A DNA stretch of 6,373 nt, from positions 1-6,373 of the forward strand of contig JAQTVS010000165.1 of assembly GCA_028706735.1 (NCBI GenBank), written 5' to 3'. The DNA is from Thiomonas sp. GTDB lineage: Bacteria > Pseudomonadota > Gammaproteobacteria > Burkholderiales > Burkholderiaceae_C. Of this stretch, positions 1-5,398 are shown piece by piece (position 1 is the stretch's first letter; the number at the start of each line of letters is the position of its first letter). The notes under the pieces were generated by a model. It made no database searches and had not been told where the DNA came from. It was given only the letters and a program-made list of their open reading frames with translations. Both the position numbers and the translations under genes were made by a program.

Positions 1-289
1 CCTTGGTGAGCGCGCTGCTTAAAAAATCCAGCTCCAGCGCCTGCCGCCCGATCTTCTCGTGCAGCGGCGCCAAATCCACGGCTTCCTCGGGTTTGCGCCC
101 GAACACGTCGGCCGCGTGCTCCAGGAGTTGCCGCCTCCACTCGGTGATCTGGGTGGGATGCAAAGCGTATTGCTGACTCAGCTCGGCCAGGATCTTGTCC
201 TCGCGCAGCGCCGCAAGTGCCACCTTGGCTTTGAACTCCGGGCTGTGCACGCGGTGCTGACGTCGACCGGATGTGGGTTTGTGGTTCAT
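1..289 (-). CDS. IS3-family transposase OrfA (partial, continues past base 1)
   Basis: OrfA is the DNA-binding subunit of IS3-family transposases; it recognises the element ends and is joined to the DDE catalytic OrfB by programmed frameshifting. The visible 96 residues start MNHKPTSGRRQHRVHSPEFK. They contain the usual basic N-terminus, the SPEFKAKVALAAL helix, a helix-turn-helix around residues 34-56 (LAELSQQYALHPTQITEWRR) and the start of a leucine-rich coiled coil ending in LELDFLSSALTK (85-96), the standard junction region of this group. The ATG at 289 has a good ribosome binding site, GAGGAG, 8 nt upstream. The family is usually about 90-110 residues for OrfA, so only the last few residues are cut by the window edge. 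An in-frame T TTT TTA heptamer covers codons 88-90. No frameshift or stop is visible, so this copy may be intact. The family call is sure; the subgroup is not assigned. Confidence 0.88.
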   Translation of the reverse strand, partial: MNHKPTSGRRQHRVHSPEFKAKVALAALREDKILAELSQQYALHPTQITEWRRQLLEHAADVFGRKPEEAVDLAPLHEKIGRQALELDFLSSALTK

Positions 290-297
290 CCTCTTCG

Positions 298-303
298 CTC
301 CTC
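298..303 (-). promoter_or_regulatory. Ribosome binding site of IS3 orfA
   Basis: On the minus strand GAGGAG lies 8 nt before the ATG at 289. This is a near-consensus Shine-Dalgarno sequence and the strongest one in the window. It fixes the orfA start and is in line with an element carrying its own translation signals. Confidence 0.6.
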
Positions 304-341
304 TGCCAGACCCTTCTCGGCCCAGCAAGAAACCAGATCAT

Positions 342-491
342 CCACTTATCCCGCTGTTTAGAAAAGCCGAGCCACTTCTCACCAAGGCACGCCTGCAGGC
401 CGCAACCGAAGCGCACATGCACGTCATCGCTCGCGAACCCGAACGCGTCAAGGCCTACTTCCAAGATCCCTATGTCCGCTATGCGGCTTGA
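342..491 (+). pseudogene. 3' tail of an unidentified reading frame, cut by the IS end
   Basis: A reading frame enters from the IS junction and stops with TGA at 489-491. The part outside the IS encodes about 49 residues, including FRKAEPLLTKARLQAATEAH and REPERVKAYFQDPYVRYAA. It is mostly helical in character and charged, and its codon use is GC-rich and plausible for a real gene. There is no start codon with a ribosome binding site; the only in-frame starts lie inside IS sequence or at an internal ATG (417). I read it as the C-terminal remnant of a gene whose 5' part was displaced by the IS3 insertion. I do not recognise the family. The stop overlaps the ATGCGGCTTGA at 481, which resembles the start of an Hsp15 gene, so the lost gene may once have been coupled to it. 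It could also be a chance open frame. Confidence 0.35.
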
Positions 492-817
492 ATCTGTTTG
501 CGGGCCGAATCAATAGTCTGGGTCCTGGTGAACGGCGCCGCCCCAAGCCCGCCAAGGAAGTGCGGGCAGGAGATATGCTCGCCATCCAGCAGGAGCGTGG
601 CCAATTCGAGGTTGAGGTGCTGGCGCTCGGCTTGCAGCGCCTTTCTGCTGCGTTGGCGCAAACGCGCTACCGGGAAACCGAGCGCAGCCGCGTGGAGCGC
701 GCACGTCTGTCGGCGCTGCACCGGTGGAGACCGGAACCGCAGGCTGTGCGGCAAGGCCGCCCAAGCAAGCTGGAGCGGAGGCAGTTGCTGCGTCTGCGGG
801 ATACCCTGCCGGATTGA
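488..817 (+). pseudogene. Hsp15-like S4-domain RNA-binding protein, N-terminally truncated
   Basis: Hsp15 (HslR/YrfH family) binds stalled 50S ribosomal subunits carrying peptidyl-tRNA after heat shock and helps recycle them. The frame ends at TGA 815-817. From about base 506 it reads AGRINSLGPGERRRPKPAKE, then VRAGDMLAIQ, FEVEVLALGLQR, AQTRYRETERSR and a basic tail RQGRPSKLERRQLLRLRD. That order (GR..GER..KPAKEVRAGD, VEVLAL, YRET, GRPSKxERRQ) is the second half of the S4 motif followed by the basic Hsp15 tail. The family normally begins RLDKWLWAARFxKTRSLA and runs about 125-135 residues; that opening helix pair, needed for RNA binding, is absent. The only in-frame start is a TTG at 488 without a ribosome binding site. 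An ATGCGGCTTGA at 481, in a different frame, looks like the old MRL(D/E) start followed by an internal deletion. It is probably non-functional; family assignment is good, the exact damage is inferred. Confidence 0.68.
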
Positions 818-824
818 GCACAAT

Positions 825-845
825 GCAGCTTGGCTGCGATGCAGC
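825..845 (+). repeat. Three alternating GCAGC/GCTGC arms, two mutually exclusive small hairpins
   Basis: Between the Hsp15 remnant and the CoA transferase the sequence reads GCAGC-TTG-GCTGC-GAT-GCAGC. The middle arm can pair with either outer arm, each giving a 5-bp stem with a 3-nt loop. No T-run follows, so this is not a standard intrinsic terminator. It lies 17 bases before the chosen ATG at 863 and could affect translation, but such short stems arise easily in GC-rich DNA. Confidence 0.3.
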
Positions 846-862
846 GTCCTTCTCTATCAGTC

Positions 863-1729
863 ATGTCGTCAGCCGCTCGCCTGTACCCGCGTCATTCCCA
901 CAATTTCAAACCTCTGGCCGGGGTGCGCATCACCACCCTGGCCGTGAACCTTCCGGGCCCGGCTGCTGCGGCCCGGTTGCATGCGCTGGGCGCCGAGGTG
1001 CGCAAGATCGAGCCGCCCAGCGGCGACCCGATGGCGCAAATGTCTCCAGCGCTCTATCGCGCCATGCACAAAGGCATTCGCGTGCAGACGCTGGATCTGA
1101 AGACGGAACAAGGGCAGACCGCGCTGCATACCCACCTTCAGCGCAGCGACCTGTTGTTTACCGCCTTCCGCCCCGCGGCGCTCAAGCGGCTGGGGCTGGA
1201 TAAACCCAGCCTGGCCGCGCGCCACGCGCTGCTCAGCGCGGTCTGCGTGCTTGGCTATCCGGGTGCGCAGTCGCATCTGCCGGGGCATGACCTGACCTTT
1301 CAGGCAGAAGCCGGGTTGATCGACACCGCGCATTTGCCTTCCACGCTGCTGGCCGACATGATGGGCGCCATGCTGGTGGTCGAGGCCGCCATGGGCGCTT
1401 TGCTGCAGGCGCGCCTGCAAGGAAGGGGCGTGATGCTGGATGTCGCCTTATCCGACGCCGCCGGCTTTGCCGCCGTGCCACGCACGCTGGGCATGACCGC
1501 GCCTGGCAGCCTGCTGGGGGGCGCACTGCCGGGCTATGGCGTGTACCTCTGCGCCGACGGGCTGGTGGCCATCGCCGCGCTGGAGCCGCACTTTCAGCAG
1601 ACGCTCTTTCTATTGGCGCAGGGCGGCACGCGCCGTCACATCACCCGCTGGTGCAAGACGCACACCGCCGCGCAACTCACGGCCTTGGCACGGCAGCATG
1701 ATTTGCCGCTTTGGGCGTGGACGACATGA
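863..1729 (+). CDS. Family III CoA transferase / AMACR-like protein (CaiB/BaiF), C-terminally short
   Basis: Family III enzymes move CoA between acids or, in the alpha-methylacyl-CoA racemase (AMACR) branch, epimerise 2-methylacyl-CoA. The protein has 288 residues from the ATG at 863. It opens with KPLAGVRITTLAVNLPGPAA (17-36), then GAEVRKIEPPSGDP (43-56), LDLKTEQG (77-84), FRPAALKRLGL (102-112) and GHDLTFQ (141-147). The AMACR catalytic set known from mycobacterial MCR is visible: His142 in GHD, Asp165 in LLAD and Glu241 in ALEPHF. This favours the racemase-like branch over formyl-CoA transferases. The family is usually 360-400 residues; this one ends soon after ARQHDLPLWAW (276-286) and lacks the final roughly 50-70 residues. 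No Shine-Dalgarno precedes 863; ATG 839 and TTG 830 are in-frame alternatives, and 863 was chosen because it leaves a normal short lead before KPLAGVRI. Its stop overlaps the start of the esterase gene (ATGA), so the two are co-translated. The substrate is unknown. Confidence 0.88.
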   Translation: MSSAARLYPRHSHNFKPLAGVRITTLAVNLPGPAAAARLHALGAEVRKIEPPSGDPMAQMSPALYRAMHKGIRVQTLDLKTEQGQTALHTHLQRSDLLFTAFRPAALKRLGLDKPSLAARHALLSAVCVLGYPGAQSHLPGHDLTFQAEAGLIDTAHLPSTLLADMMGAMLVVEAAMGALLQARLQGRGVMLDVALSDAAGFAAVPRTLGMTAPGSLLGGALPGYGVYLCADGLVAIAALEPHFQQTLFLLAQGGTRRHITRWCKTHTAAQLTALARQHDLPLWAWTT

Positions 1730-2712
1730 GCGCGGCCGGACCGCCCGAGCAAGACCTCATCCCACGGATGCGCGCGTTGCTGCAGCGCATCGCCCGTGCC
1801 GGGCAGGCGCCGCTGCATCATCTCGACCCCGAACAGGCGCGCGCCGCCTATTCCCGTATGGCGCAGGTGCTCGACTTTGCCCCCGCTCCGCTGCCGCTGT
1901 GCGACACCCTGGACTGCCCCAGCCGCGATGGCCTGCGTTTGCCGCTGCGCCGCTATGCGCCGCGTGACGCCGACTGGCAGGCGCCGCAGCCCGCCTTGCT
2001 CTATTTCCACGGCGGCGGTTTTGTCATTGGCAGCGCGGCCACGCATGACGCGCTGTGCCGCCAACTGGCGCTGCGCTCGGGCTGGATGGTGTTGTCGCTG
2101 GACTACCGCCTTGCGCCGGAGCACCGCTTCCCCACCGCCTTCAACGATGCATGGGACGCGCTGCAATGGCTGCATGCCCACGGCGATCTGCTCGGCGTGG
2201 ACACGCGTTGCCTGGCGGTGGGCGGCGACAGCGCCGGAGGCACGCTGGCCGCCGCCTGCGCCCTGGCCGCGCGCGACGCGGCGCTGCCACTGGCCTTGCA
2301 ACTGCTGTTTTATCCGGGCATGGGCTGCGGCCATGACACCCCTTCACAACAGCGTTATGCCAACGGTTTTTTGCTGGAACGCGCGCAGATCGACTGGTTT
2401 TTCGGGCTATACCTGCGCGGGCGTCAAGACTGCACCGACTGGCGCTTTGCCCCGCAATACGCCGCAGACCACCGGAGCCTCGCCCCGGCGTGGATGGCCG
2501 TCGCGGGGTGCGATCCACTACGCGATGAAGGCCTGGCCTACGCCGAACTGTTGCGCCGGTCCGGCGGGCTGGTCGCAGCCGCGGTGTGGCCGGGCGTGAC
2601 GCACGACTTCATCAAAATGAGCCGCGCGCTGCCAGAAGCCGCGCGGGCCGTGGACGCTGCGGCGCAGGCGCTGCGCGCCGCAGCGCTTCAGGCGGGCGCG
2701 GGGAACGTGTAG
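1726..2712 (+). CDS. Alpha/beta hydrolase of the HSL (GDXG) family, acetyl-esterase-like
   Basis: This is a carboxylic-ester hydrolase of the hormone-sensitive-lipase family (bacterial lipase family IV), 328 residues and close to the usual 300-330. The oxyanion-hole motif HGGGF is at 95-99 and the nucleophile elbow GGDSAGG at 166-172 with Ser169. The acid is Asp263 in GCDPLRDEG and the base His293 in VTHDF, so the catalytic triad is complete. DYRLAPEHRFP (126-136) is also typical. The first 50 or so residues form the family's helical cap. No signal peptide is visible, so it is probably cytoplasmic. The ATG at 1726 was chosen over the in-frame TTG at 1711 because it forms an ATGA overlap with the preceding stop. 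The coupling to a CoA transferase/racemase gene suggests a joint catabolic role on a branched acid or ester, which is inference. The 3' end overlaps the convergent ygfZ gene by 25 bp. Confidence 0.93.
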   Translation: MSAAGPPEQDLIPRMRALLQRIARAGQAPLHHLDPEQARAAYSRMAQVLDFAPAPLPLCDTLDCPSRDGLRLPLRRYAPRDADWQAPQPALLYFHGGGFVIGSAATHDALCRQLALRSGWMVLSLDYRLAPEHRFPTAFNDAWDALQWLHAHGDLLGVDTRCLAVGGDSAGGTLAAACALAARDAALPLALQLLFYPGMGCGHDTPSQQRYANGFLLERAQIDWFFGLYLRGRQDCTDWRFAPQYAADHRSLAPAWMAVAGCDPLRDEGLAYAELLRRSGGLVAAAVWPGVTHDFIKMSRALPEAARAVDAAAQALRAAALQAGAGNV

Positions 2713-3632
2713 GGCAGGGCGCCGACGTCCATTGCGGGGCCGTTTGCGTCGCCCAGGTGCAGGCCTGGCTGCTCGGCCAGGGCAATTTTCAATTCGGCCA
2801 GCGCCCACCAGCGCCCCGCGTCATCCGGGGCGGCGTTGACCACTACGCCGCAGGGCTGGCCCGGGTCGGCCGCATGCACCAATTCCTGCCCGGCCTGCAG
2901 GGGCGCCGCACCGGAGACGAGATAGGTGCGGCGCTTGAGGGTACCGCGGTACTGGCTGCGCGCCACCACCTCCTGCCCTGGGTAGCAGCCCTTTTTGAAG
3001 TTCACCCCGCCGATCAGCTCCAGATTGAGCATTTGCGGCACAAAAAGCTGCTGCGTGGCCTGCGTGATGTGCGGCAATCCGGCGCGAATGTCCTGCAAGA
3101 CCCAGTCAGACGGGGACAGGGCGGGCAGCGCCGCAAGCTCAGCTTGCAGCGCCTGCTGGGCGGGCTGGGTGGAGTCGCTGATCAGAACGCAGCGCACCGC
3201 ATGGCCGGTCTGCGGCAGACGCAGCAAGAGCGCGCCACTCTCCAGCCGCCGCACGCTCCAGGGCTGCGTTGGCGGCGCAAGGCGGGCCGGATAATTGCCC
3301 CATGTGGCGCCAAGCAGTCCGTGGCGTTGCAGAGCGTCGCCAGCGTCGTCCAGGGTGCATTTCAGTCGCAGCACGAACATGCGCAGACGCTGCAGCGCCG
3401 AAGCGGCAATCGAGGCGTCGAGCAGCAGAACAATCTGCTCCGGCGCCCATTGCAGCGCGGTGAAATCTGCCAGCATCCGCCCTTGCGGGTTGAGCAACGC
3501 GGCCAGCCTGGCCTGATCTGCGGGCCAGTTCTGAAAATCCTGGCTGAGCTGCGCATGCAGCAAATCTGCGCCCTGCGGGCCAGACACACGCAGCACGGCA
3601 ACAGAATCAAGAGGGCAGGAGAATAAAGGCAT
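2688..3632 (-). CDS. ygfZ: YgfZ/GcvT-domain tetrahydrofolate-binding protein (Fe-S cluster maintenance)
   Basis: YgfZ is a folate-dependent protein related to the T-protein of glycine cleavage; it supports assembly or repair of some Fe-S enzymes such as MiaB. The product has 314 residues, near the 326 of E. coli YgfZ. The family signature KGCYPGQE is at 214-221 with the key Cys216, preceded by MLNLELIGGVNFKKG, the usual context. The N-terminus reads VAVLRVSGPQGADLLHAQLSQD (11-32) and LNPQGRMLADF (47-57), both standard for the GcvT fold. The C-terminal barrel begins around 230 with RGTLKRRTYLV. The ATG at 3632 is used; no strong Shine-Dalgarno precedes it (GAAAG lies about 8-12 nt upstream). 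It is divergent from mltG, and its 3' end runs convergently into the esterase gene with a 25-bp overlap, leaving no room for a terminator between them. Confidence 0.94.
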   Translation of the reverse strand: MPLFSCPLDSVAVLRVSGPQGADLLHAQLSQDFQNWPADQARLAALLNPQGRMLADFTALQWAPEQIVLLLDASIAASALQRLRMFVLRLKCTLDDAGDALQRHGLLGATWGNYPARLAPPTQPWSVRRLESGALLLRLPQTGHAVRCVLISDSTQPAQQALQAELAALPALSPSDWVLQDIRAGLPHITQATQQLFVPQMLNLELIGGVNFKKGCYPGQEVVARSQYRGTLKRRTYLVSGAAPLQAGQELVHAADPGQPCGVVVNAAPDDAGRWWALAELKIALAEQPGLHLGDANGPAMDVGALPYTFPAPA

Positions 3633-3681
3633 GGGGCAACTTTCGGCAGACTTGGCAGGCCCCGCAAACGAGGGCTCAACT

Positions 3682-3708
3682 AGTATAGGAAGCTTGCGCT
3701 TCTGGCAA
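3682..3708 (-). promoter_or_regulatory. Possible sigma-70-type promoter for ygfZ
   Basis: In the ygfZ-mltG divergent gap the minus strand reads TTGCCA (3708-3703), a 15-bp spacer, then TATACT (3687-3682). Each hexamer differs from the sigma-70 consensus by one base. Transcription would begin near 3675, about 40 nt before the ygfZ ATG. The spacer is shorter than the preferred 16-18 bp, so this is a candidate only. I see no clear rightward counterpart for mltG: the best -35-like TTGGCA (3652-3657) is too far from TAGTAT (3681-3686). Confidence 0.3.
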
Positions 3709-3715
3709 TGCGCTG

Positions 3716-3728
3716 CGGGCTTTGCCCG
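3716..3728. repeat. Small perfect hairpin CGGGC-TTT-GCCCG before mltG
   Basis: A 5-bp GC stem with a 3-nt loop lies 27 bases before the chosen mltG start at 3756. No T-run follows on either strand, so it is not a standard terminator. If mltG began at the ATG at 3708 the hairpin would be coding; with the GTG start it lies in the 5' leader. Confidence 0.3.
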
Positions 3729-3755
3729 AGGGCTACGACTCTTTTCTGGGACTCT

Positions 3756-4754
3756 GTGCGTTTGCTGCGAAAACTTCTTCTTCTCGGTCTGCTCATTCTG
3801 GTGTTGATCGCCGGGTCGCTGGCCTGGTGGGCCAACAGCCCAATCGCCCTGCGCGAGAGTCCGCTCGATTTTTCGGTGCGTCCCGGCAGCTCTGCGCTGT
3901 CGGCTGCGCGGCAGATCAAACAGCAGGGCGCTGACCTGCAGCCGCGCCTGTTTTACTGGCTGGCCCGGTTGAGCGGACGTGGTGCGGAGCTCAAGGCCGG
4001 CAGCTATGAAATCACCCAGGGCATGACGCCGTGGGCGCTGCTCGAACGCATGGCGCGGGGCGACCAGACGCTGCTGGCCATCACCATTCCTGAGGGATGG
4101 ACCTTCGCGCAGATGTTGCAGGCCTTGTCAACCGCGCCGGGCCTGCAGCACGACGTCAATGACCTCACACACCAACAACTGATGCAACGCATCGGCGCAC
4201 CAGACGGCACATCGCCCGAGGGCGAATTTTTCCCCGACACTTATCTGTATGCCCGCGATTCCTCTGAAATCGACGTGTTGCGCCGCGCTTATCAGGCGAT
4301 GCAAAAACGGCTTGCGGCGGCATGGGCAGATCGCGCGCCTGACCTGCCGCTGAAAACGCCGCAGCAGGCGCTGATCCTGGCCTCCATCATCGAGAAGGAA
4401 ACCGGCAATCCGCAAGACCGCGACAAAATTGCCGCCGTGTTCATCAACCGCCTGCGCACAGGCATGGCTCTGCAGAGCGATCCCACTGTGATCTACGGCA
4501 TGGGTGCGCGCTACAAGGGCAGCATCACCAAACGCGACCTGCAAACCCTCACGCCTTACAACACCTATGTGATCAACGGCCTGCCGCCCACACCCATCGC
4601 GCTTCCCGGCGAAGCCTCGCTGCGGGCGGCGCTCCATCCGGCGCCGATCAAGGCGCTGTATTTCGTCGCCCGCGGCAATGGCGCCAGCCAATTCTCCGAC
4701 ACCCTGGCGCAGCACAACGCTGCCGTGGCTCGCTACATTCTCAAAACTCCATGA
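3756..4754 (+). CDS. mltG: Endolytic murein transglycosylase MltG (YceG-like)
   Basis: MltG is an inner-membrane lytic transglycosylase that cuts nascent glycan strands inside the chain and is thought to end their elongation. The product has 332 residues from the GTG at 3756, compared with about 340 in E. coli. A basic start (RLLRKL) is followed by one membrane anchor at residues 6-25, then the periplasmic part: a LysM-like region (about 35-110), PEGEFFPDTY (154-163), and the catalytic stretch LASIIEKETG with Glu213, matching E. coli Glu218. VFINRLRTGM, LQSDPTVIYGMG, YNTYVINGLPPTPI and the HPA/YFVA block then follow in the usual order. The GTG is preferred because it puts the basic residues directly before the anchor and has GGGA 4 nt upstream. 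An in-frame ATG at 3708 would add 16 residues; its AGGAAG is 15 nt away. The stop overlaps the tmk start (ATGA), so mltG heads an mltG-tmk-holB operon. Confidence 0.94.
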   Translation: MRLLRKLLLLGLLILVLIAGSLAWWANSPIALRESPLDFSVRPGSSALSAARQIKQQGADLQPRLFYWLARLSGRGAELKAGSYEITQGMTPWALLERMARGDQTLLAITIPEGWTFAQMLQALSTAPGLQHDVNDLTHQQLMQRIGAPDGTSPEGEFFPDTYLYARDSSEIDVLRRAYQAMQKRLAAAWADRAPDLPLKTPQQALILASIIEKETGNPQDRDKIAAVFINRLRTGMALQSDPTVIYGMGARYKGSITKRDLQTLTPYNTYVINGLPPTPIALPGEASLRAALHPAPIKALYFVARGNGASQFSDTLAQHNAAVARYILKTP

Positions 4755-5398
4755 GCGCACTCAATCCCTACCGTCCCGGCATTTTTATCTCTTTCGAGGG
4801 GATTGATGGCGCGGGAAAATCCACGCAGTTGCACGCGGTGGTCAATCTGCTGCAGGCCGCAGGCCGCAAAGTGGTCCTGACCCGCGAGCCTGGCGGCACC
4901 GAGATCGGCGAAAAAATCCGCGATCTGCTGCTGCACGAATCCATGCGCCCGCCCACCGAGGCGCTGCTGATGTTCGCGGCGAGGCAGGAGCATGTGTTGC
5001 AGGTCATCGAACCGGCGTTGCTCAATGGCGTCGACGTGGTGTGCGACCGTTTTACCGCGGCAACGCTGGCGTATCAGGGCGGCGGCAAAGGCATTCCCAC
5101 CGAACGGCTCGACGCGATCGCGCGTTGGGTGCATCCGGGGCTCTGCCCGGACTGCATCATCCTCATCGACGTGCCGCCCGAGGTGGCCGCACAGCGTCTC
5201 GCGCAGGTGCGCCAGCGCGACCGATTTGAGCAAGAGAGTGTGGATTTTTTTGCCCGCGTGCGGGCGCATTACCTGCAGCAAGCCGAGGCGGCGCCGAAAA
5301 AGTGGCTGGTCGTCGATGGCACGCAAGCGCCAGATGTGGTGCAGAGCATCATCACAAATCACTTGAGCAATGTGCTCTTGGAATTTGATTCAAAATGA
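4751..5398 (+). CDS. tmk: Thymidylate kinase (dTMP kinase)
   Basis: Tmk phosphorylates dTMP to dTDP with ATP in the cytoplasm, the last specific step of dTTP supply. The product has 215 residues, typical for bacteria (205-215). The P-loop FEGIDGAGKST is at 15-25, with REPGGT at 45-50, the substrate motif DRF at 99-101, AYQGGGKG at 107-114 and a LID containing RQRDRFE at 154-160. Having no arginine in the P-loop but arginines in the LID marks the E. coli-like class II enzymes. The ATG at 4751 overlaps the mltG stop by ATGA and has no Shine-Dalgarno of its own, so it probably relies on coupled translation. The downstream holB start is arranged in the same way. mltG-tmk-holB is a well known proteobacterial gene order. 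The last 20 or so residues and the DNA around 5350-5395 are less GC-rich than the rest. Confidence 0.96.
   Translation: MSALNPYRPGIFISFEGIDGAGKSTQLHAVVNLLQAAGRKVVLTREPGGTEIGEKIRDLLLHESMRPPTEALLMFAARQEHVLQVIEPALLNGVDVVCDRFTAATLAYQGGGKGIPTERLDAIARWVHPGLCPDCIILIDVPPEVAAQRLAQVRQRDRFEQESVDFFARVRAHYLQQAEAAPKKWLVVDGTQAPDVVQSIITNHLSNVLLEFDSK

Larger units (their letters stand above)
1..340 (-). mobile_element. IS3-family insertion sequence, 5' (orfA-side) end only
   Basis: The left part of the window carries the upstream end of an IS3-family element that continues past base 1. It is identified by its orfA, which encodes a helix-turn-helix transposase subunit read leftward. The outer boundary is inferred. 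Read on the minus strand from base 340, the sequence begins TGATCTGGTTTCTTGCTGGG, and IS3-type elements commonly start TGA(T/A)CT and begin orfA within about 50-60 bp; here orfA starts 51 bp inside. The partner inverted repeat and the target duplication lie outside the window, so the end could be off by a few bases (TGGATGATC, ending at 344, is an alternative). orfB, the DDE catalytic subunit, would lie to the left of the window. Confidence 0.65.

Noticed and set aside
1..387. Ten-base inverted match, CCTTGGTGAG at 1-10 and CTCACCAAGG at 378-387, as possible IS inverted repeats
   Set aside because: The left copy lies inside orfA (it encodes L-T-K) and the right copy lies outside the likely IS end and also encodes L-T-K. 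This fits chance or shared codons better than terminal repeats.
869..1420. Long open frame on the minus strand opposite the CoA transferase gene
   Set aside because: Its translation has no recognisable motifs and is rich in R, Q, H and G, as expected for an antisense shadow of a GC-rich gene. The plus-strand frame has clear family motifs.
1636..2334. Open frame of 232 codons on the minus strand opposite the esterase gene
   Set aside because: Low-complexity arginine, alanine and glutamine-rich translation without a start signal; the opposite strand holds a complete catalytic triad in the correct order.
2586..3626. Open frame of 346 codons on the plus strand over ygfZ
   Set aside because: It is the complement of ygfZ, which carries KGCYPGQE and the GcvT fold motifs. 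The plus-strand translation shows no family features.
3716..3728. The CGGGC/GCCCG hairpin as an intrinsic terminator for a gene on either strand
   Set aside because: The stem is only 5 bp, no T-run follows on either strand, and no gene ends nearby.
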